DNA of 64,000 nucleotides from Chitinophaga flava (GTDB taxonomy: Bacteria; Bacteroidota; Bacteroidia; Chitinophagales; Chitinophagaceae): NCBI RefSeq assembly GCF_003308995.1, contig NZ_QFFJ01000001.1, positions 248,001 to 312,000 on the forward strand, given 5' to 3'. The notes beneath the pieces are model-generated. The model saw only the letters and a list, made by a program, of their open reading frames with translations. It was not told the origin of the DNA and did no database searches. Of this stretch, positions 26,043-35,794 are shown piece after piece (the first letter of the stretch is position 1; every line of letters begins with the position of its first letter). Made by a program: the position numbers and the translations under genes.

Positions 26043-26612
26043 ATGAATATGTGGGATTATAAAGCACTCAGTGACGCCGAATTACTTCTTTTACTGAAGG
26101 AAGGACAGGAACATGCCTTTAACGAGGTATATACCCGCTATTTCGGGTTGCTTTTTCGTTATGCCTACAATATTCTGAATGATGAAGAAGAATGCAGTGA
26201 TGTGATCCAGGAAATATTTGTTTGGATATGGGAGAACAGGGAACAACTGGATATCACCACGCTGAAAGGCTATCTGATGGCTGCCGTACGGTACCGGCTG
26301 GCCAGGACCATACAAACCTCACAACGGCGTGCTGCCATCCTATCTACCAATATCCCCCGTCACACCTTCACCCTCATTGATGATGATATTGATGTTAAAG
26401 CATTACGGAAGGTGATCAACGAATTTACAGCCACTCTGCCCGAACGGGCCAGGGAGATCTTCCAGCTCAGCAGGATGCAGCATTTCAGCAATAAGGAAAT
26501 CGCTATCCGTTTGGGCATCTCCGAAAAAACAGTGGAGAACCAGATCACCATCGCCCTCAAAAAATTAAAATCAGACCTGGGCAAAAAAATGCTCACCCTC
26601 TTTTTTTTCTAA
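26043..26612 (+). CDS. ECF-type RNA polymerase sigma-70 factor
   Basis: About 189 residues from ATG 26043 (MNMWDYKALSDAELL). Region 2 is HAFNEVYTRYFGLLFRYAYNILND with CSDVIQEIFVWIW; region 4 is HFSNKEIAIRLGISEKTVENQITIALKKLK. It belongs to the Bacteroidota ECF group paired with FecR and SusC transducers. It lies 78 bases upstream of a FecR gene and heads a plus-strand PUL. A weak promoter pair is visible upstream (TTG at 25954-25956 and CAAATTTG at 25977-25984), one mismatch to consensus. Confidence 0.93.
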   Translation: MNMWDYKALSDAELLLLLKEGQEHAFNEVYTRYFGLLFRYAYNILNDEEECSDVIQEIFVWIWENREQLDITTLKGYLMAAVRYRLARTIQTSQRRAAILSTNIPRHTFTLIDDDIDVKALRKVINEFTATLPERAREIFQLSRMQHFSNKEIAIRLGISEKTVENQITIALKKLKSDLGKKMLTLFFF

Positions 26613-26690
26613 TTTTTTTTCTCCTCGTTTGGGGGGTACCCCTTTTTGATGTCTCTTAATATACAACAGGGAGATAACAGGCCTTTTTTT

Positions 26691-27818
26691 ATGGACAAAG
26701 AACGCTTAGCCGATATCATAGATCGTATCACCAGCAATACAGCCACAGACGAAGATCTGGCGGCATATAACGCCTGGTGCGACGCCATGCAGGAACAGGA
26801 ACCGGAGATCAATAACCTCGCCGGCCTGGAATCCCGGACATGGAAAAAAATCCGGCAGCAGACAGGCCTTGCTCCCAAACCCAAGGTAGTGGGCTGGCGC
26901 ATCGCTGCAGCGGCCCTGCTCACCGGTGTAATCGCCGGCAGCGTGCTCCTGTTCAGACATTCCGGAGATAAACAAGCTTTACCTGCAGCATCAACTGTTG
27001 CCGCTATGCCACACGATATTCCCTCCGGGAAAAATACTGCCACTCTCACATTGGCCAATGGCAAAAAAATACTACTGGCCGACGTACAACAAGGGAAACT
27101 GGCGGCGCAGACCGGATCAGAAATCTCCAAAACAGCCGATGGCACACTGGAATACCGGCCTGTATCAGCCGGAACAGCTGCCACTCCTCAATACAATACC
27201 CTGAGCACAGCCAGGGGAGAACAATACCAGATCACGCTGCCCGATGGCACACGGGTGTGGCTAAACGCTTCTACCACGCTAACCTTCCCCACCTCCTTTG
27301 CCGGCATGAACACCCGCCAGGTAGAAGTCAACGGGGAAGCCTACTTTGAAGTACCCGGCGATCCGGCACATCCCTTTGTAGTGCTTACCAACCGGCAGCG
27401 TATCAAAGTACTGGGTACCCATTTTAATGTCAACAACTACCCGGATGAACCTTTTGCCAAAACCACCCTGCTGGAAGGCGCCATTAAAATAAACGATCAG
27501 AAAGTACTGCAACCCGGACAGCAAGCAATCAGCAGCGCCAACGGAGCACTCAACATAACAAAGGTTTCCACGGAAGGCATCGTAGCCTGGAAGAACGGCT
27601 ACTTTGAATTCAACGATGAAAACATTTATGAGGTGATGCGTAAAATAGCACGCTGGTACGATGTAGAAGTGATTTATGAAGGCAACATTCCCACCAATGG
27701 AATGGAAGGAACTATTTCCCGCTTCGAAAATGTATCTAAAGTATTACACACCATACAACAGGCAGGTCTGTTAAAATTCAGGATAGAACAAAAGAAGATA
27801 TATGTAAGCCAATATTGA
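26691..27818 (+). CDS. FecR-family anti-sigma factor
   Basis: A 375-residue protein starting at ATG 26691 (MDKERLADIIDR); a longer frame from 26646 is open but less likely. One membrane segment lies at about residues 69-87 (IAAAALLTGVIAGSVLLF). The periplasmic FecR domain shows GEQYQITLPDGTRVWLNASTTLTFP and VNGEAYFEVPGDPAHPF. The C-terminal DUF4974 region reads IYEVMRKIARWYDVEVIYEG. It keeps the neighbouring sigma factor inactive until the SusC transducer signals substrate. Typical length for the larger FecR type. Confidence 0.93.
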   Translation: MDKERLADIIDRITSNTATDEDLAAYNAWCDAMQEQEPEINNLAGLESRTWKKIRQQTGLAPKPKVVGWRIAAAALLTGVIAGSVLLFRHSGDKQALPAASTVAAMPHDIPSGKNTATLTLANGKKILLADVQQGKLAAQTGSEISKTADGTLEYRPVSAGTAATPQYNTLSTARGEQYQITLPDGTRVWLNASTTLTFPTSFAGMNTRQVEVNGEAYFEVPGDPAHPFVVLTNRQRIKVLGTHFNVNNYPDEPFAKTTLLEGAIKINDQKVLQPGQQAISSANGALNITKVSTEGIVAWKNGYFEFNDENIYEVMRKIARWYDVEVIYEGNIPTNGMEGTISRFENVSKVLHTIQQAGLLKFRIEQKKIYVSQY

Positions 27819-28012
27819 TATTACAACAGTGACCATTTATTATCAGTGAACAACTATTTATCAGTGAACTATTAAATCCGCGTATTATGAACTAAACAGT
27901 CATCATTTTCCCCTTACCAAAGAAAAACGTGAAAGTGAGGAAGCACTTCCACGTTACTTGTAAGGCTTCAATCAAAGTCGAGTATCTAATTAAAACCAAA
28001 GCCAGTAAAGGT

Positions 28013-31000
28013 ATGAAATTACACCTTCTTTACAAAGGAGGCAGGGCAAACTATTGCCGGTCTTCAAAAATCATGGTTGTCATGCGAATCACCACCACGC
28101 TAATGCTTACCGCTTTTATCAGTTTGTGTGCTGCCGCCAGCGCTCAAAAGGTCACACTCTCTGAAAAAAATGCTTCACTCGCAACTGTCCTCCGCCAACT
28201 TAGAAATCAGACGGGATACAATTTCTTTTATGTAAAAGATCACCTCAACGCGGCCAATCCCGTGAATGTTTCACTGGTGAATGCTCCGCTGAATGAGGCA
28301 TTAAAAGACATCTTTGAAGGTCAGCCGCTCACTTACCAGATCGAAGGAAAAGAAATCACGATCAGGAGAAAGAGTACACCAGTGGTAACTGCCACCCTGG
28401 CTACCGTACACGGAAAAATAATTGATGAAGAAGGTGTTCCCCTGCCTTTTGTCAGCGTAGCGATCAAAGGCTCGCAAAAAGGCGCCATCTCCAATGTAGA
28501 CGGTGCGTTTACCCTGGACCTCAACAAAGGCGACATCATTACCGTTCGCTCAGTAGGTTTTGACTCACAGGAAATCGTCTACAACGGCCAGGCTACCATC
28601 GAAATCCGGATGAAGAAATCCACCAACAGCCTGACTGACGTAGTCGTAATCGGCTACGGCGCAGTAAAACAAAAGAACTTAACCGGTGCGGTGACCACCG
28701 TTAAAGGCAAAGACCTTAACATCAGCGCATCTTCCTCTTTTCAATCGGCCTTACAGGGTAAAGCCTCCGGCGTACAGGTAGTGCAGCCTACCGGTCAGCC
28801 TGGAGCAGGTGTTAAAGTACAGATCAGAAGTAACCCTTCCTTTGCCGATGCAGGTGTACTGTATGTAGTAGACGGTGTGCCTATCAGCGGCGCTCCCGTA
28901 CAGCCCGGAACCGGCACCAAATACGGCGATGGAGGTGCAGATCAGTCACCGCTCAACTTTATCAATCCTAATGATATCGCTTCTATCGAATTCCTGAAGG
29001 ATGCCAGCGCCGCCTCCATTTACGGTGCCAGAGCTGGTGCCGGCGTGGTGCTCATCACCACCAAAAAAGGAAATTCCGGTAAACCTAAAGTGGAATATAC
29101 CGGCAGCTATGGCGCACAGAACGTGGATAAAATGTATCCAGTATATGGCGCAGCAGATTACATGCAGCAACGCAATCTGCTGAAAGAAGAAATGTGGTAC
29201 CGCGACAATAAGATAGCACCCTACTATGGTAACACCGATGCTTCTACCGTTACACCTTACAAACCGATCTATTCCCAGTCTCAGATAGATTCAGCCTATA
29301 ACAACAAGGAAAAAGCGACAGACGCCATTACCCGTGCAGGCTACACGCAGCAGCATAATCTCTCCTTTTCCGGTGGTAACGGCAAAACTACCTACTATGC
29401 TTCCGGCAACTACTTCGATCAGAAAGGGGTGATCGTTGGCACCGACTTTAAACGCTACAACGGCCGGCTGAGCCTCGACCAGGTTATATCTGACAAAATT
29501 AAAATAGGCGCCAGCATTATTGTTTCCAATTCTACCTCCAACAACGCCATTACCAAAGGTGTGCTGGAAAACGGCGGTATCATTACCTCCGCTATCTACT
29601 GGGCACCGGTACAGCCATTACAGTTGCCCGATGGCAGCTACCCTGTAAGTCCTTATTATCCTAACATCCCTAATCCTTTGTCTTACGCCACTGTTACAGA
29701 CCAGACCGTAGCCAACCGTGTACTGAGCAGCGCCTATGGCGAATGGACCATTATTCCCGGACTGAAGGCCAACGCACGTTTCAGCTATGATAACTCCAAC
29801 TCCAAAAGATCTACTTACCTGCCCCGCACTTTCTACTATGGCGCTCAGGTAAACGGATCTGCCAGCATTGCCCAGTCAGAAGCTAAATCCAGCCTGCTGG
29901 AATATACCCTTGCCTATAACAAAACATTATCCGACAGACACAGCATCAGCGCTGTAGCTGGCTACAGCTACCAGAAATCAGGCTGGGAACGTTTCAATGC
30001 TGCCAACCAGGGCTTCCTCTCCGATGTGTCCAGCTATTATGACCTCGGCGCCGGTCAGGCTATCAAACCCTCTGTAGGTTCCAATAAGTCAGAAACTATA
30101 TGGGCTTCCTACTTCGCCAGAGCTATCTACACATTCAAAGGTAACGTCACTTTACAGGCGTCTATCCGTCGTGATGGCTCCTCTGTTTTCGCTGACAACA
30201 AAAAATGGGGTTACTTCCCCGGCGTATCTGCCGGCTGGGTTCTCTCCGATGAACCGTTTATGCGTTCACTCAATGCCCTCTCCTTCCTGAAACTGAGAGC
30301 TGGCTACGGTGAAACCGGCAACAGTAACTTCGGTGAAGCTGCCGCCAAATTGTACAACACTTCCCAAAGTCCTTATTTCGGTTCCGGCAACCTTAACTCT
30401 GGTCTGGTACTGGCACGCGATGCCAACCCTAATCTGACCTGGGAAACCGCTGGTGAACTGAATACCGGTATTGACTTCGGTTTGTTTAACAACCGGATCA
30501 CCGGTTCAGTAGACTACTACAATAAAACCATCCGTAATCTCATCTATTACGTGAAATACCCTACCGGTTTTGTGATCGATGGTGTATATCGTAATGCCGG
30601 CAAAACCAGATCTACTGGTTATGAGATCAGCCTGCAAACCAGAAACATCGTATCTGACAAAGGTTTCACTTGGTCTACCTCCCTCAATTTCTCCCACTAC
30701 CTCAACTATTGGGTAGAACGTTCTCCGGAGGCCAGAAGTGTACTCAAACCATACGAAATAGCTACTGGTAAAGGCGCCCTGTTCAACCCTATCTTTGGTT
30801 ATATCTCCAACGGTATCTATAAAGGCGATAAAGGCTCCGCACCGGCACAGATGCCAGGCATGCTACCCGGAGGTCTTATCCTGGAAGACAGACATGGTTA
30901 TGATGGCAACGGCAACCTCGTTGGCCCCGATGGCACCATCACAGAGGCCGACAGGACTTACCTGGGCAACAAGGATCCTCGTTTTAACTTCGGTATCGGT

Positions 31001-31459
31001 AACCAGTTCTCCTATAAAAACTTCGACCTGAGCATTTTCTTCTCAGGAATGGTACAGAAAAAATGGTCTCCTTATCTCTCCGGCAGGATTACAGAAAATA
31101 CCATGAATGCCTTTGGTTTTAATGCCATGCCGGTATCTTCCGATCGCTGGAACATCAAAAACACAAACGGAAACTTCCCTACATCCCTGACAGACGGCTC
31201 CTACTCCCAGTTCCAGAATGAAGCCAGCTACTGGTTATCCAACGCATCATTCCTGCGCTGCCGCAACATCACCCTGGGTTATGCCCTGCCAGGCAAAGTG
31301 CTGGAAAAACAAAAACTGTTTTCTGCAGTCCGTTTCTCATTCGATGTACAGAATCCATTTACCATCACCAAATACCCCGGACTTGATCCAGAGCTGGATC
31401 CGGACAACTTCTATCCGCTCGTAAAAAGTTATGTATTTGGCATCAATGTATCCTTCTAA
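28013..31459 (+). CDS. SusC/RagA TonB-dependent outer-membrane transducer (STN domain)
   Basis: An 1148-residue importer starting at ATG 28013, with AAAGG just upstream; the frame is open to 27929 but that start lacks a signal-like N-terminus. Signal region to about 43. STN domain at about 45-115 (ATVLRQLRNQTGYNFFYV). Carboxypeptidase-regulatory-like domain at 128-205 (VHGKIIDEEGVPLPFVSV). Plug with VVVIGYGAVKQKNLTGAV and LKDASAASIYGARAGAGV, the SusC signature, then the barrel to the terminal VSF. It imports oligosaccharides with SusD and activates the FecR/sigma pair. Substrate is suggested by the downstream GH16 gene. Confidence 0.95.
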   Translation: MKLHLLYKGGRANYCRSSKIMVVMRITTTLMLTAFISLCAAASAQKVTLSEKNASLATVLRQLRNQTGYNFFYVKDHLNAANPVNVSLVNAPLNEALKDIFEGQPLTYQIEGKEITIRRKSTPVVTATLATVHGKIIDEEGVPLPFVSVAIKGSQKGAISNVDGAFTLDLNKGDIITVRSVGFDSQEIVYNGQATIEIRMKKSTNSLTDVVVIGYGAVKQKNLTGAVTTVKGKDLNISASSSFQSALQGKASGVQVVQPTGQPGAGVKVQIRSNPSFADAGVLYVVDGVPISGAPVQPGTGTKYGDGGADQSPLNFINPNDIASIEFLKDASAASIYGARAGAGVVLITTKKGNSGKPKVEYTGSYGAQNVDKMYPVYGAADYMQQRNLLKEEMWYRDNKIAPYYGNTDASTVTPYKPIYSQSQIDSAYNNKEKATDAITRAGYTQQHNLSFSGGNGKTTYYASGNYFDQKGVIVGTDFKRYNGRLSLDQVISDKIKIGASIIVSNSTSNNAITKGVLENGGIITSAIYWAPVQPLQLPDGSYPVSPYYPNIPNPLSYATVTDQTVANRVLSSAYGEWTIIPGLKANARFSYDNSNSKRSTYLPRTFYYGAQVNGSASIAQSEAKSSLLEYTLAYNKTLSDRHSISAVAGYSYQKSGWERFNAANQGFLSDVSSYYDLGAGQAIKPSVGSNKSETIWASYFARAIYTFKGNVTLQASIRRDGSSVFADNKKWGYFPGVSAGWVLSDEPFMRSLNALSFLKLRAGYGETGNSNFGEAAAKLYNTSQSPYFGSGNLNSGLVLARDANPNLTWETAGELNTGIDFGLFNNRITGSVDYYNKTIRNLIYYVKYPTGFVIDGVYRNAGKTRSTGYEISLQTRNIVSDKGFTWSTSLNFSHYLNYWVERSPEARSVLKPYEIATGKGALFNPIFGYISNGIYKGDKGSAPAQMPGMLPGGLILEDRHGYDGNGNLVGPDGTITEADRTYLGNKDPRFNFGIGNQFSYKNFDLSIFFSGMVQKKWSPYLSGRITENTMNAFGFNAMPVSSDRWNIKNTNGNFPTSLTDGSYSQFQNEASYWLSNASFLRCRNITLGYALPGKVLEKQKLFSAVRFSFDVQNPFTITKYPGLDPELDPDNFYPLVKSYVFGINVSF

Positions 31460-31477
31460 TCAATTAACCGGAGAATC

Positions 31478-32971
31478 ATGAAAAACATATATCATCGACT
31501 CGTTTTGCTGGGAGCCCTCGCTGCTTTCAGTGCGTGTGAAAAAGATCTGCAATATAAAAGTTATGGTGACCTCTCTTCGGTGGTGAGCACTACCGAAGGC
31601 GCCGTAGCCGCTGTCAACGCAGCCTATACAGGACTCGCCGGTGGCGCGGACTGGCAAGGGGGCTGGGATGCCGGCACCTATGGCTGGCGCACCCAGGCCA
31701 TGATGACCACCGACGAAGGAGTATGCTCCTGGGGTGGCAACTGGATACCACTGCGCGACCTGAACTATACACCCGACTTTGGCTGGGTAACGCATAACTA
31801 TGAACGCTATACGCCCTACATCTCCCGGATCACCATCACCCTGGATGAAATGGAGAAGATGCAGATCGATGCTGACCTGAAGAAAAGATATATCGGAGAG
31901 CTGAAAGCGCTGAGAGCACATTATGCAGAGCTGCTGTATTTCAACTACGGGCCTTTCACCATCATCACAGATCCTAAAATAGCGGCCAACCCTAACGCGC
32001 CCTATGTACCAAGACCTACCAAAGATGTAGTGGTAGCACAGATTGAAAAGGATTACAAAGATGCGGCGGCAGTTCTCCCCGACAAATTCACCGGCAAGGA
32101 TTACGGCCGTTTCTCCAAAGCTGCAGCTCTCACCGGTTTGATGAAGCTGTATATGCATGAGAAAAGATGGAATGATGCCCTCACTACCGGACAGGATATC
32201 ACCAAAATGGGATATAGCCTGCTGCCCAACTACGAAGACAATTTCAGCACTGCCAGCAAAGGTGGTAGCTCTGCTGAGATGATTCTCGCAGTGGTATGCT
32301 CTTCTTCTGGTGGCGACCAGTATTCCAACATGTGGCTGGCCCATGCTCTTCCTTCTGATTATGTAGATTCAACCGGCATCCCACTTACCGCCTGGGGTGG
32401 TTATAAAATGCCATGGTCTTCCTACGATAAATTTGACAAAAAAGACAAACGTCTCAAAGTACTGCTGGAGTCCTATCCCGCCGGTAAAACACCTGATGGT
32501 AAGGTGATCTACAAAAACGCCAGGACTTCCGGCGCCCTGGGAGCTATTCCTATGAAATTTGCGCCAGACCCGTCCAGGGCCAATTCACAAAACAGCAGCA
32601 TCGATTTCCCAATCTATCGTTATGCCGATGTATTGCTGATGCTGGCAGAATGTATCAATGAAGTGAACGGTGCTCCTACCCAGCAAGCATATGATGCTAT
32701 CAATGCTGTGCGCGCAAGAGCGGGCCTCAGCGATCTGCCGGTCGGTTTACCTAAAGACCAGTTCCTGGCACGTATTCAGGACGAACGTTTGTTTGAGCTT
32801 TGGGGAGAAGGATGGAGAAAAGATGATCTGATCCGCTGGAACCTGTTTATACAAAGAGCCATCAACGACGGCTCTACGACTGCACAGGCTTACAAGGTAT
32901 TATTACCTTTACCGAGGACAGTGATTACCCAGAGCAACGGGGTTATCAAACAAAATGAGGGATATAACTAG
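31478..32971 (+). CDS. SusD/RagB-family glycan-binding lipoprotein
   Basis: A 497-residue lipoprotein with lipobox AFSAC (Cys20). Helical TPR-like segments include LKALRAHYAELLYFNYG and AALTGLMKLYMHEKRWNDAL. The C-terminal signature is FPIYRYADVLLMLAECINEVNG with AINAVRARAGLSD and DERLFELWGEGWRKDDLIRW. It starts 18 bases after SusC. It binds the glycan at the cell surface. Aromatic residues are abundant around 55-110 (WQGGW, YGWR, WGGNW), fitting a carbohydrate platform, but individual contacts cannot be assigned. Confidence 0.94.
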   Translation: MKNIYHRLVLLGALAAFSACEKDLQYKSYGDLSSVVSTTEGAVAAVNAAYTGLAGGADWQGGWDAGTYGWRTQAMMTTDEGVCSWGGNWIPLRDLNYTPDFGWVTHNYERYTPYISRITITLDEMEKMQIDADLKKRYIGELKALRAHYAELLYFNYGPFTIITDPKIAANPNAPYVPRPTKDVVVAQIEKDYKDAAAVLPDKFTGKDYGRFSKAAALTGLMKLYMHEKRWNDALTTGQDITKMGYSLLPNYEDNFSTASKGGSSAEMILAVVCSSSGGDQYSNMWLAHALPSDYVDSTGIPLTAWGGYKMPWSSYDKFDKKDKRLKVLLESYPAGKTPDGKVIYKNARTSGALGAIPMKFAPDPSRANSQNSSIDFPIYRYADVLLMLAECINEVNGAPTQQAYDAINAVRARAGLSDLPVGLPKDQFLARIQDERLFELWGEGWRKDDLIRWNLFIQRAINDGSTTAQAYKVLLPLPRTVITQSNGVIKQNEGYN

Positions 32972-32975
32972 TGAT

Positions 32976-34565
32976 ATGAAGCGACTTTTTTATTTATTAC
33001 TTTTAACATCATCAGGTTTGTGGGCGCAGGAAATTCCAGCGCCCACAGCCCTTCAGACGAAGGGGACACGCAGCTGGATCAAACTGAGCTGGAAAGACAA
33101 TGCAGACAATGAAACCGGATATCATGTTTACTGGTCTGCCTCCAAACAGAAACCCGGTACACCTTCTGCCACCCTGCCGGCTAATACCAGCCATTTTTAT
33201 ATTCAGCAGGTAAAGGAAAAAACGCAGTACTATGTATGGGTGGAAGCCTTTAACAACCGCGAAAAAAGCAAGGCACTACAGGGCTCTGTCATCACCACCA
33301 CTCAATGGAGCCTGGATACTGCCACTGCACGTCATCCGGACATCCCCGGCTCTTCAGCCGTACCTGAAGGCATGACAATCTTCTGGCAGGATGAATTTAA
33401 TGATGAATTGCTCGACAGAAACAAGTGGCATACTACCTACTATTCCAATATCGACTTCTTACGAAAAGATAACCTGCAGGAAATGCGGGCTGGCCAGCTT
33501 CCTGAAGCAGCCTATCAGCTGACCGGCCACTCCATCAATATTTTCACCAATGATTCACTGCCAGCAAAAGTCTTCTACCCATCCAACGGCAGAAAGATCT
33601 CTTCTATCCAGACCTATGACTGGCGTACCAATGAAAACCTCCTCGATAATAGTCGTGGCGGCTACTTTGAAGTGCGGGTGAAACGCAGTGCCAGTGGTCA
33701 GCCGAAAGGATTAAACACAGCTTACTGGTTCGATTCTCCGGGCCCGGACCTGAAGTACTACCTGCAGGAAGGCACTACCCTGGAAGGCACCACCGGCGTA
33801 CGTCCCAAAGGACAGGTATTTGAGATCGATGTATTCGAAAACCTGGATGCCCAGTTTGTACTACATGGCCATGTCGACAAAAAAGGTGAGTTCGTGCACA
33901 ACCTCGCCACACATATCGCAGAAGGCTTTGAACATAAAGATAACTGGGTCGTTCACGGTATCCTCTGGACACCCAACAGCATCAAACATTATATCAACGG
34001 TAAGCTGATCAAAGCTTATACTGACAAACATCAGATCTATTCACCCAACCACTTTATGAACGTTTTCCTCGGCAGCTACGGCGCAGGCGGTAGCGTTAAC
34101 ATGGAAGTGGATTACATCCGCGGATACCAGTGGCCACTGGAAGGCAACAATGAACTGCCCAATCCCGGATTTGAAGCCAATACCAGCCTGCTCCCCTGGG
34201 AAGGCACCGGTACCCTGGCCACCGATAAAAAAAGAAATGGTCTGCATGGACTGTCTCTTCAACCCGGCCAGGAAATGGAACAATATGTTTACTTAAACAA
34301 CAACACCGACTACCAGCTCTCCTATTGGCAAAACGGTAACAGCCCGTTATATGCAGCTGTGGAGAATGTAAAACTGGTTACCGGTGAACTGCAACAGGCC
34401 GCCACGCAAACACATGCCGGCAAAGCTGATTTCAGCCAGCAGCAACTCCGTTTCAAAACGGGTAAAGAATATGGCAACAATATGAAAACGGTCCGCATCT
34501 ACTTCAAAAATACAGGCAAAGAAGCCATTGTACTGGATGATGTGACTATCAGTAAAGTCAGGTAA
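32976..34565 (+). CDS. GH16-family glycoside hydrolase with fibronectin type III domain
   Basis: A 529-residue exported enzyme starting at ATG 32976, 4 bases after the SusD stop. Signal peptide to about 18. Residues 22-108 form a fibronectin type III-like domain. Residues 135-390 are a GH16 catalytic domain with the motif EIDVFE (Glu283 nucleophile, Asp285, Glu288 acid/base). The extra residue in this motif is the beta-bulge form found in laminarinases, agarases and relatives, unlike XTH enzymes. Residues 395-529 form a carbohydrate-binding-like beta-sandwich (NPGFEANTSLLPWEGTG). No T9SS tail. A beta-1,3-glucan or galactan substrate is likely but not settled. Confidence 0.87.
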   Translation: MKRLFYLLLLTSSGLWAQEIPAPTALQTKGTRSWIKLSWKDNADNETGYHVYWSASKQKPGTPSATLPANTSHFYIQQVKEKTQYYVWVEAFNNREKSKALQGSVITTTQWSLDTATARHPDIPGSSAVPEGMTIFWQDEFNDELLDRNKWHTTYYSNIDFLRKDNLQEMRAGQLPEAAYQLTGHSINIFTNDSLPAKVFYPSNGRKISSIQTYDWRTNENLLDNSRGGYFEVRVKRSASGQPKGLNTAYWFDSPGPDLKYYLQEGTTLEGTTGVRPKGQVFEIDVFENLDAQFVLHGHVDKKGEFVHNLATHIAEGFEHKDNWVVHGILWTPNSIKHYINGKLIKAYTDKHQIYSPNHFMNVFLGSYGAGGSVNMEVDYIRGYQWPLEGNNELPNPGFEANTSLLPWEGTGTLATDKKRNGLHGLSLQPGQEMEQYVYLNNNTDYQLSYWQNGNSPLYAAVENVKLVTGELQQAATQTHAGKADFSQQQLRFKTGKEYGNNMKTVRIYFKNTGKEAIVLDDVTISKVR

Positions 34566-34587
34566 TCACTTACAACGATATATGATA

Positions 34588-34628
34588 CATCGGGGACTGC
34601 TGGCGTAAAACACCAACAGTCCCCGATG
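34588..34628. terminator. Bidirectional terminator at end of the GH16 locus
   Basis: A perfect 12-bp stem, CATCGGGGACTG at 34588-34599 and CAGTCCCCGATG at 34617-34628, with an internal extension (CTGG/CCAA) in the loop. It separates the convergent GH16 and oxidoreductase genes. Confidence 0.75.
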
Positions 34629-34643
34629 TCATTACAACCGTTG

Positions 34644-35660
34644 TCAGGCAAGCGAGATAACCACCTTTCCGATATGCTGACCGGATTCCAGCCGCCGGTA
34701 CGCATCCTGCACCTGGCTTAAAGGATAGATTTTATCAATTACAGGATGAATATTGTTGATGGTGATGGCGCGGTTCATGGCATTGAAACTTTCTGCACTA
34801 CCTACAGCGAGGCCCTGGATACGGATGAAGTTCATGTTGATCTGGTGCTGCATGATATCCAGTGGCAGCGCTGTTCCGGATATAAAACCCGCTGTGCCTA
34901 CATAACCGTGTTCTTTGACTGATAAAAGCGATTGGCCGATTGTCTGCTCTCCGGCTACATCCAGTGTAATATCTACACCTTCCCCGCCTGTCAGCGCTTT
35001 CACCTGCTGATGCCATTCCGGATACTGACGATAGTTGATCACCGCATCGGCACCAAGCGCTTTCAGTCTCGCTGCTTTTTCATCACTGCTGGTAGTAGCG
35101 ATCACCCTGGCGCCTGCTGCTTTGGCTATCTGCAGGGCAAACAATGATACACCTCCCGTGCCCTGGGTAAGAACAGTTTGACCCAGCCGCAGCCCGGCCT
35201 GCTCTATCAAGGCATACCACGCGGTAAGCGCTGCAATGGGCAGTGTGGCCGTTTCTTCAAAGCTGAGGTTCTCTGGTGCTTTCACCAGCCCATGTTCCGG
35301 AATACTAACAAATTCAGCCATTACACCGGGTATTTGCCACCCTACCCGCACCGCATTACTTTCTGCATCTATCCTGCCCTTTGTCCAGTTCTGCACATAT
35401 TGAATCACCACACGGTCTCCCGGTTTCCATCTGGTAACGCCGGCCCCTACTGCCGTTACCACGCCCGCTCCGTCCGATGCCGGTGTATAAGGGAAAGCAA
35501 CATTTTTGTTAAAACTGCCATTTACCATGATCAGGTCGAGATAATTTAAAGACACTGCTTTAATATTCACCAATACTTCATTCGCCTGAAGTGCAGGTAT
35601 CTCGCGCTCTTCCACCATCAACTGATCTATCCCGAAACTTTTTAATTGAACTGCTTTCAT
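34644..35660 (-). CDS. Zinc-independent medium-chain dehydrogenase / quinone oxidoreductase-like
   Basis: A 338-residue cytoplasmic oxidoreductase starting at ATG 35660 (MKAVQLKSFG); the open frame reaches 35747 but the extension is not family-like. N-terminal GroES-like domain at about 25-130 (NEVLVNIKAVSLNYLDLIMVNG, DGAGVVTAVGAGVTRWKPGDRV). The Rossmann domain has the nucleotide motif TQGTGGVSLFALQIAKAAGARVIAT. The Cys and His ligands of zinc-dependent alcohol dehydrogenases are not apparent, so this is likely an NADPH-dependent quinone or enoyl reductase type. It is divergent from an AraC-type regulator that may control it. Confidence 0.87.
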   Translation of the reverse strand: MKAVQLKSFGIDQLMVEEREIPALQANEVLVNIKAVSLNYLDLIMVNGSFNKNVAFPYTPASDGAGVVTAVGAGVTRWKPGDRVVIQYVQNWTKGRIDAESNAVRVGWQIPGVMAEFVSIPEHGLVKAPENLSFEETATLPIAALTAWYALIEQAGLRLGQTVLTQGTGGVSLFALQIAKAAGARVIATTSSDEKAARLKALGADAVINYRQYPEWHQQVKALTGGEGVDITLDVAGEQTIGQSLLSVKEHGYVGTAGFISGTALPLDIMQHQINMNFIRIQGLAVGSAESFNAMNRAITINNIHPVIDKIYPLSQVQDAYRRLESGQHIGKVVISLA

Positions 35661-35794
35661 CTGTTTATCATTTTTGTTTTTAATGATACAAAGGTGAAAC
35701 AGCGGAGAAAAATCATGCAGTACGATGATGTGAAAAAACAGTAACATTCCTGGATAGACTGTAAAGCAGCAAAAAATAGCTGTATTTTTATACT

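Noticed and set aside
31460..32344. 294-codon minus-strand open frame opposite SusD
   Set aside because: Mirror of the SusD reading frame with no signal, start context or family features.
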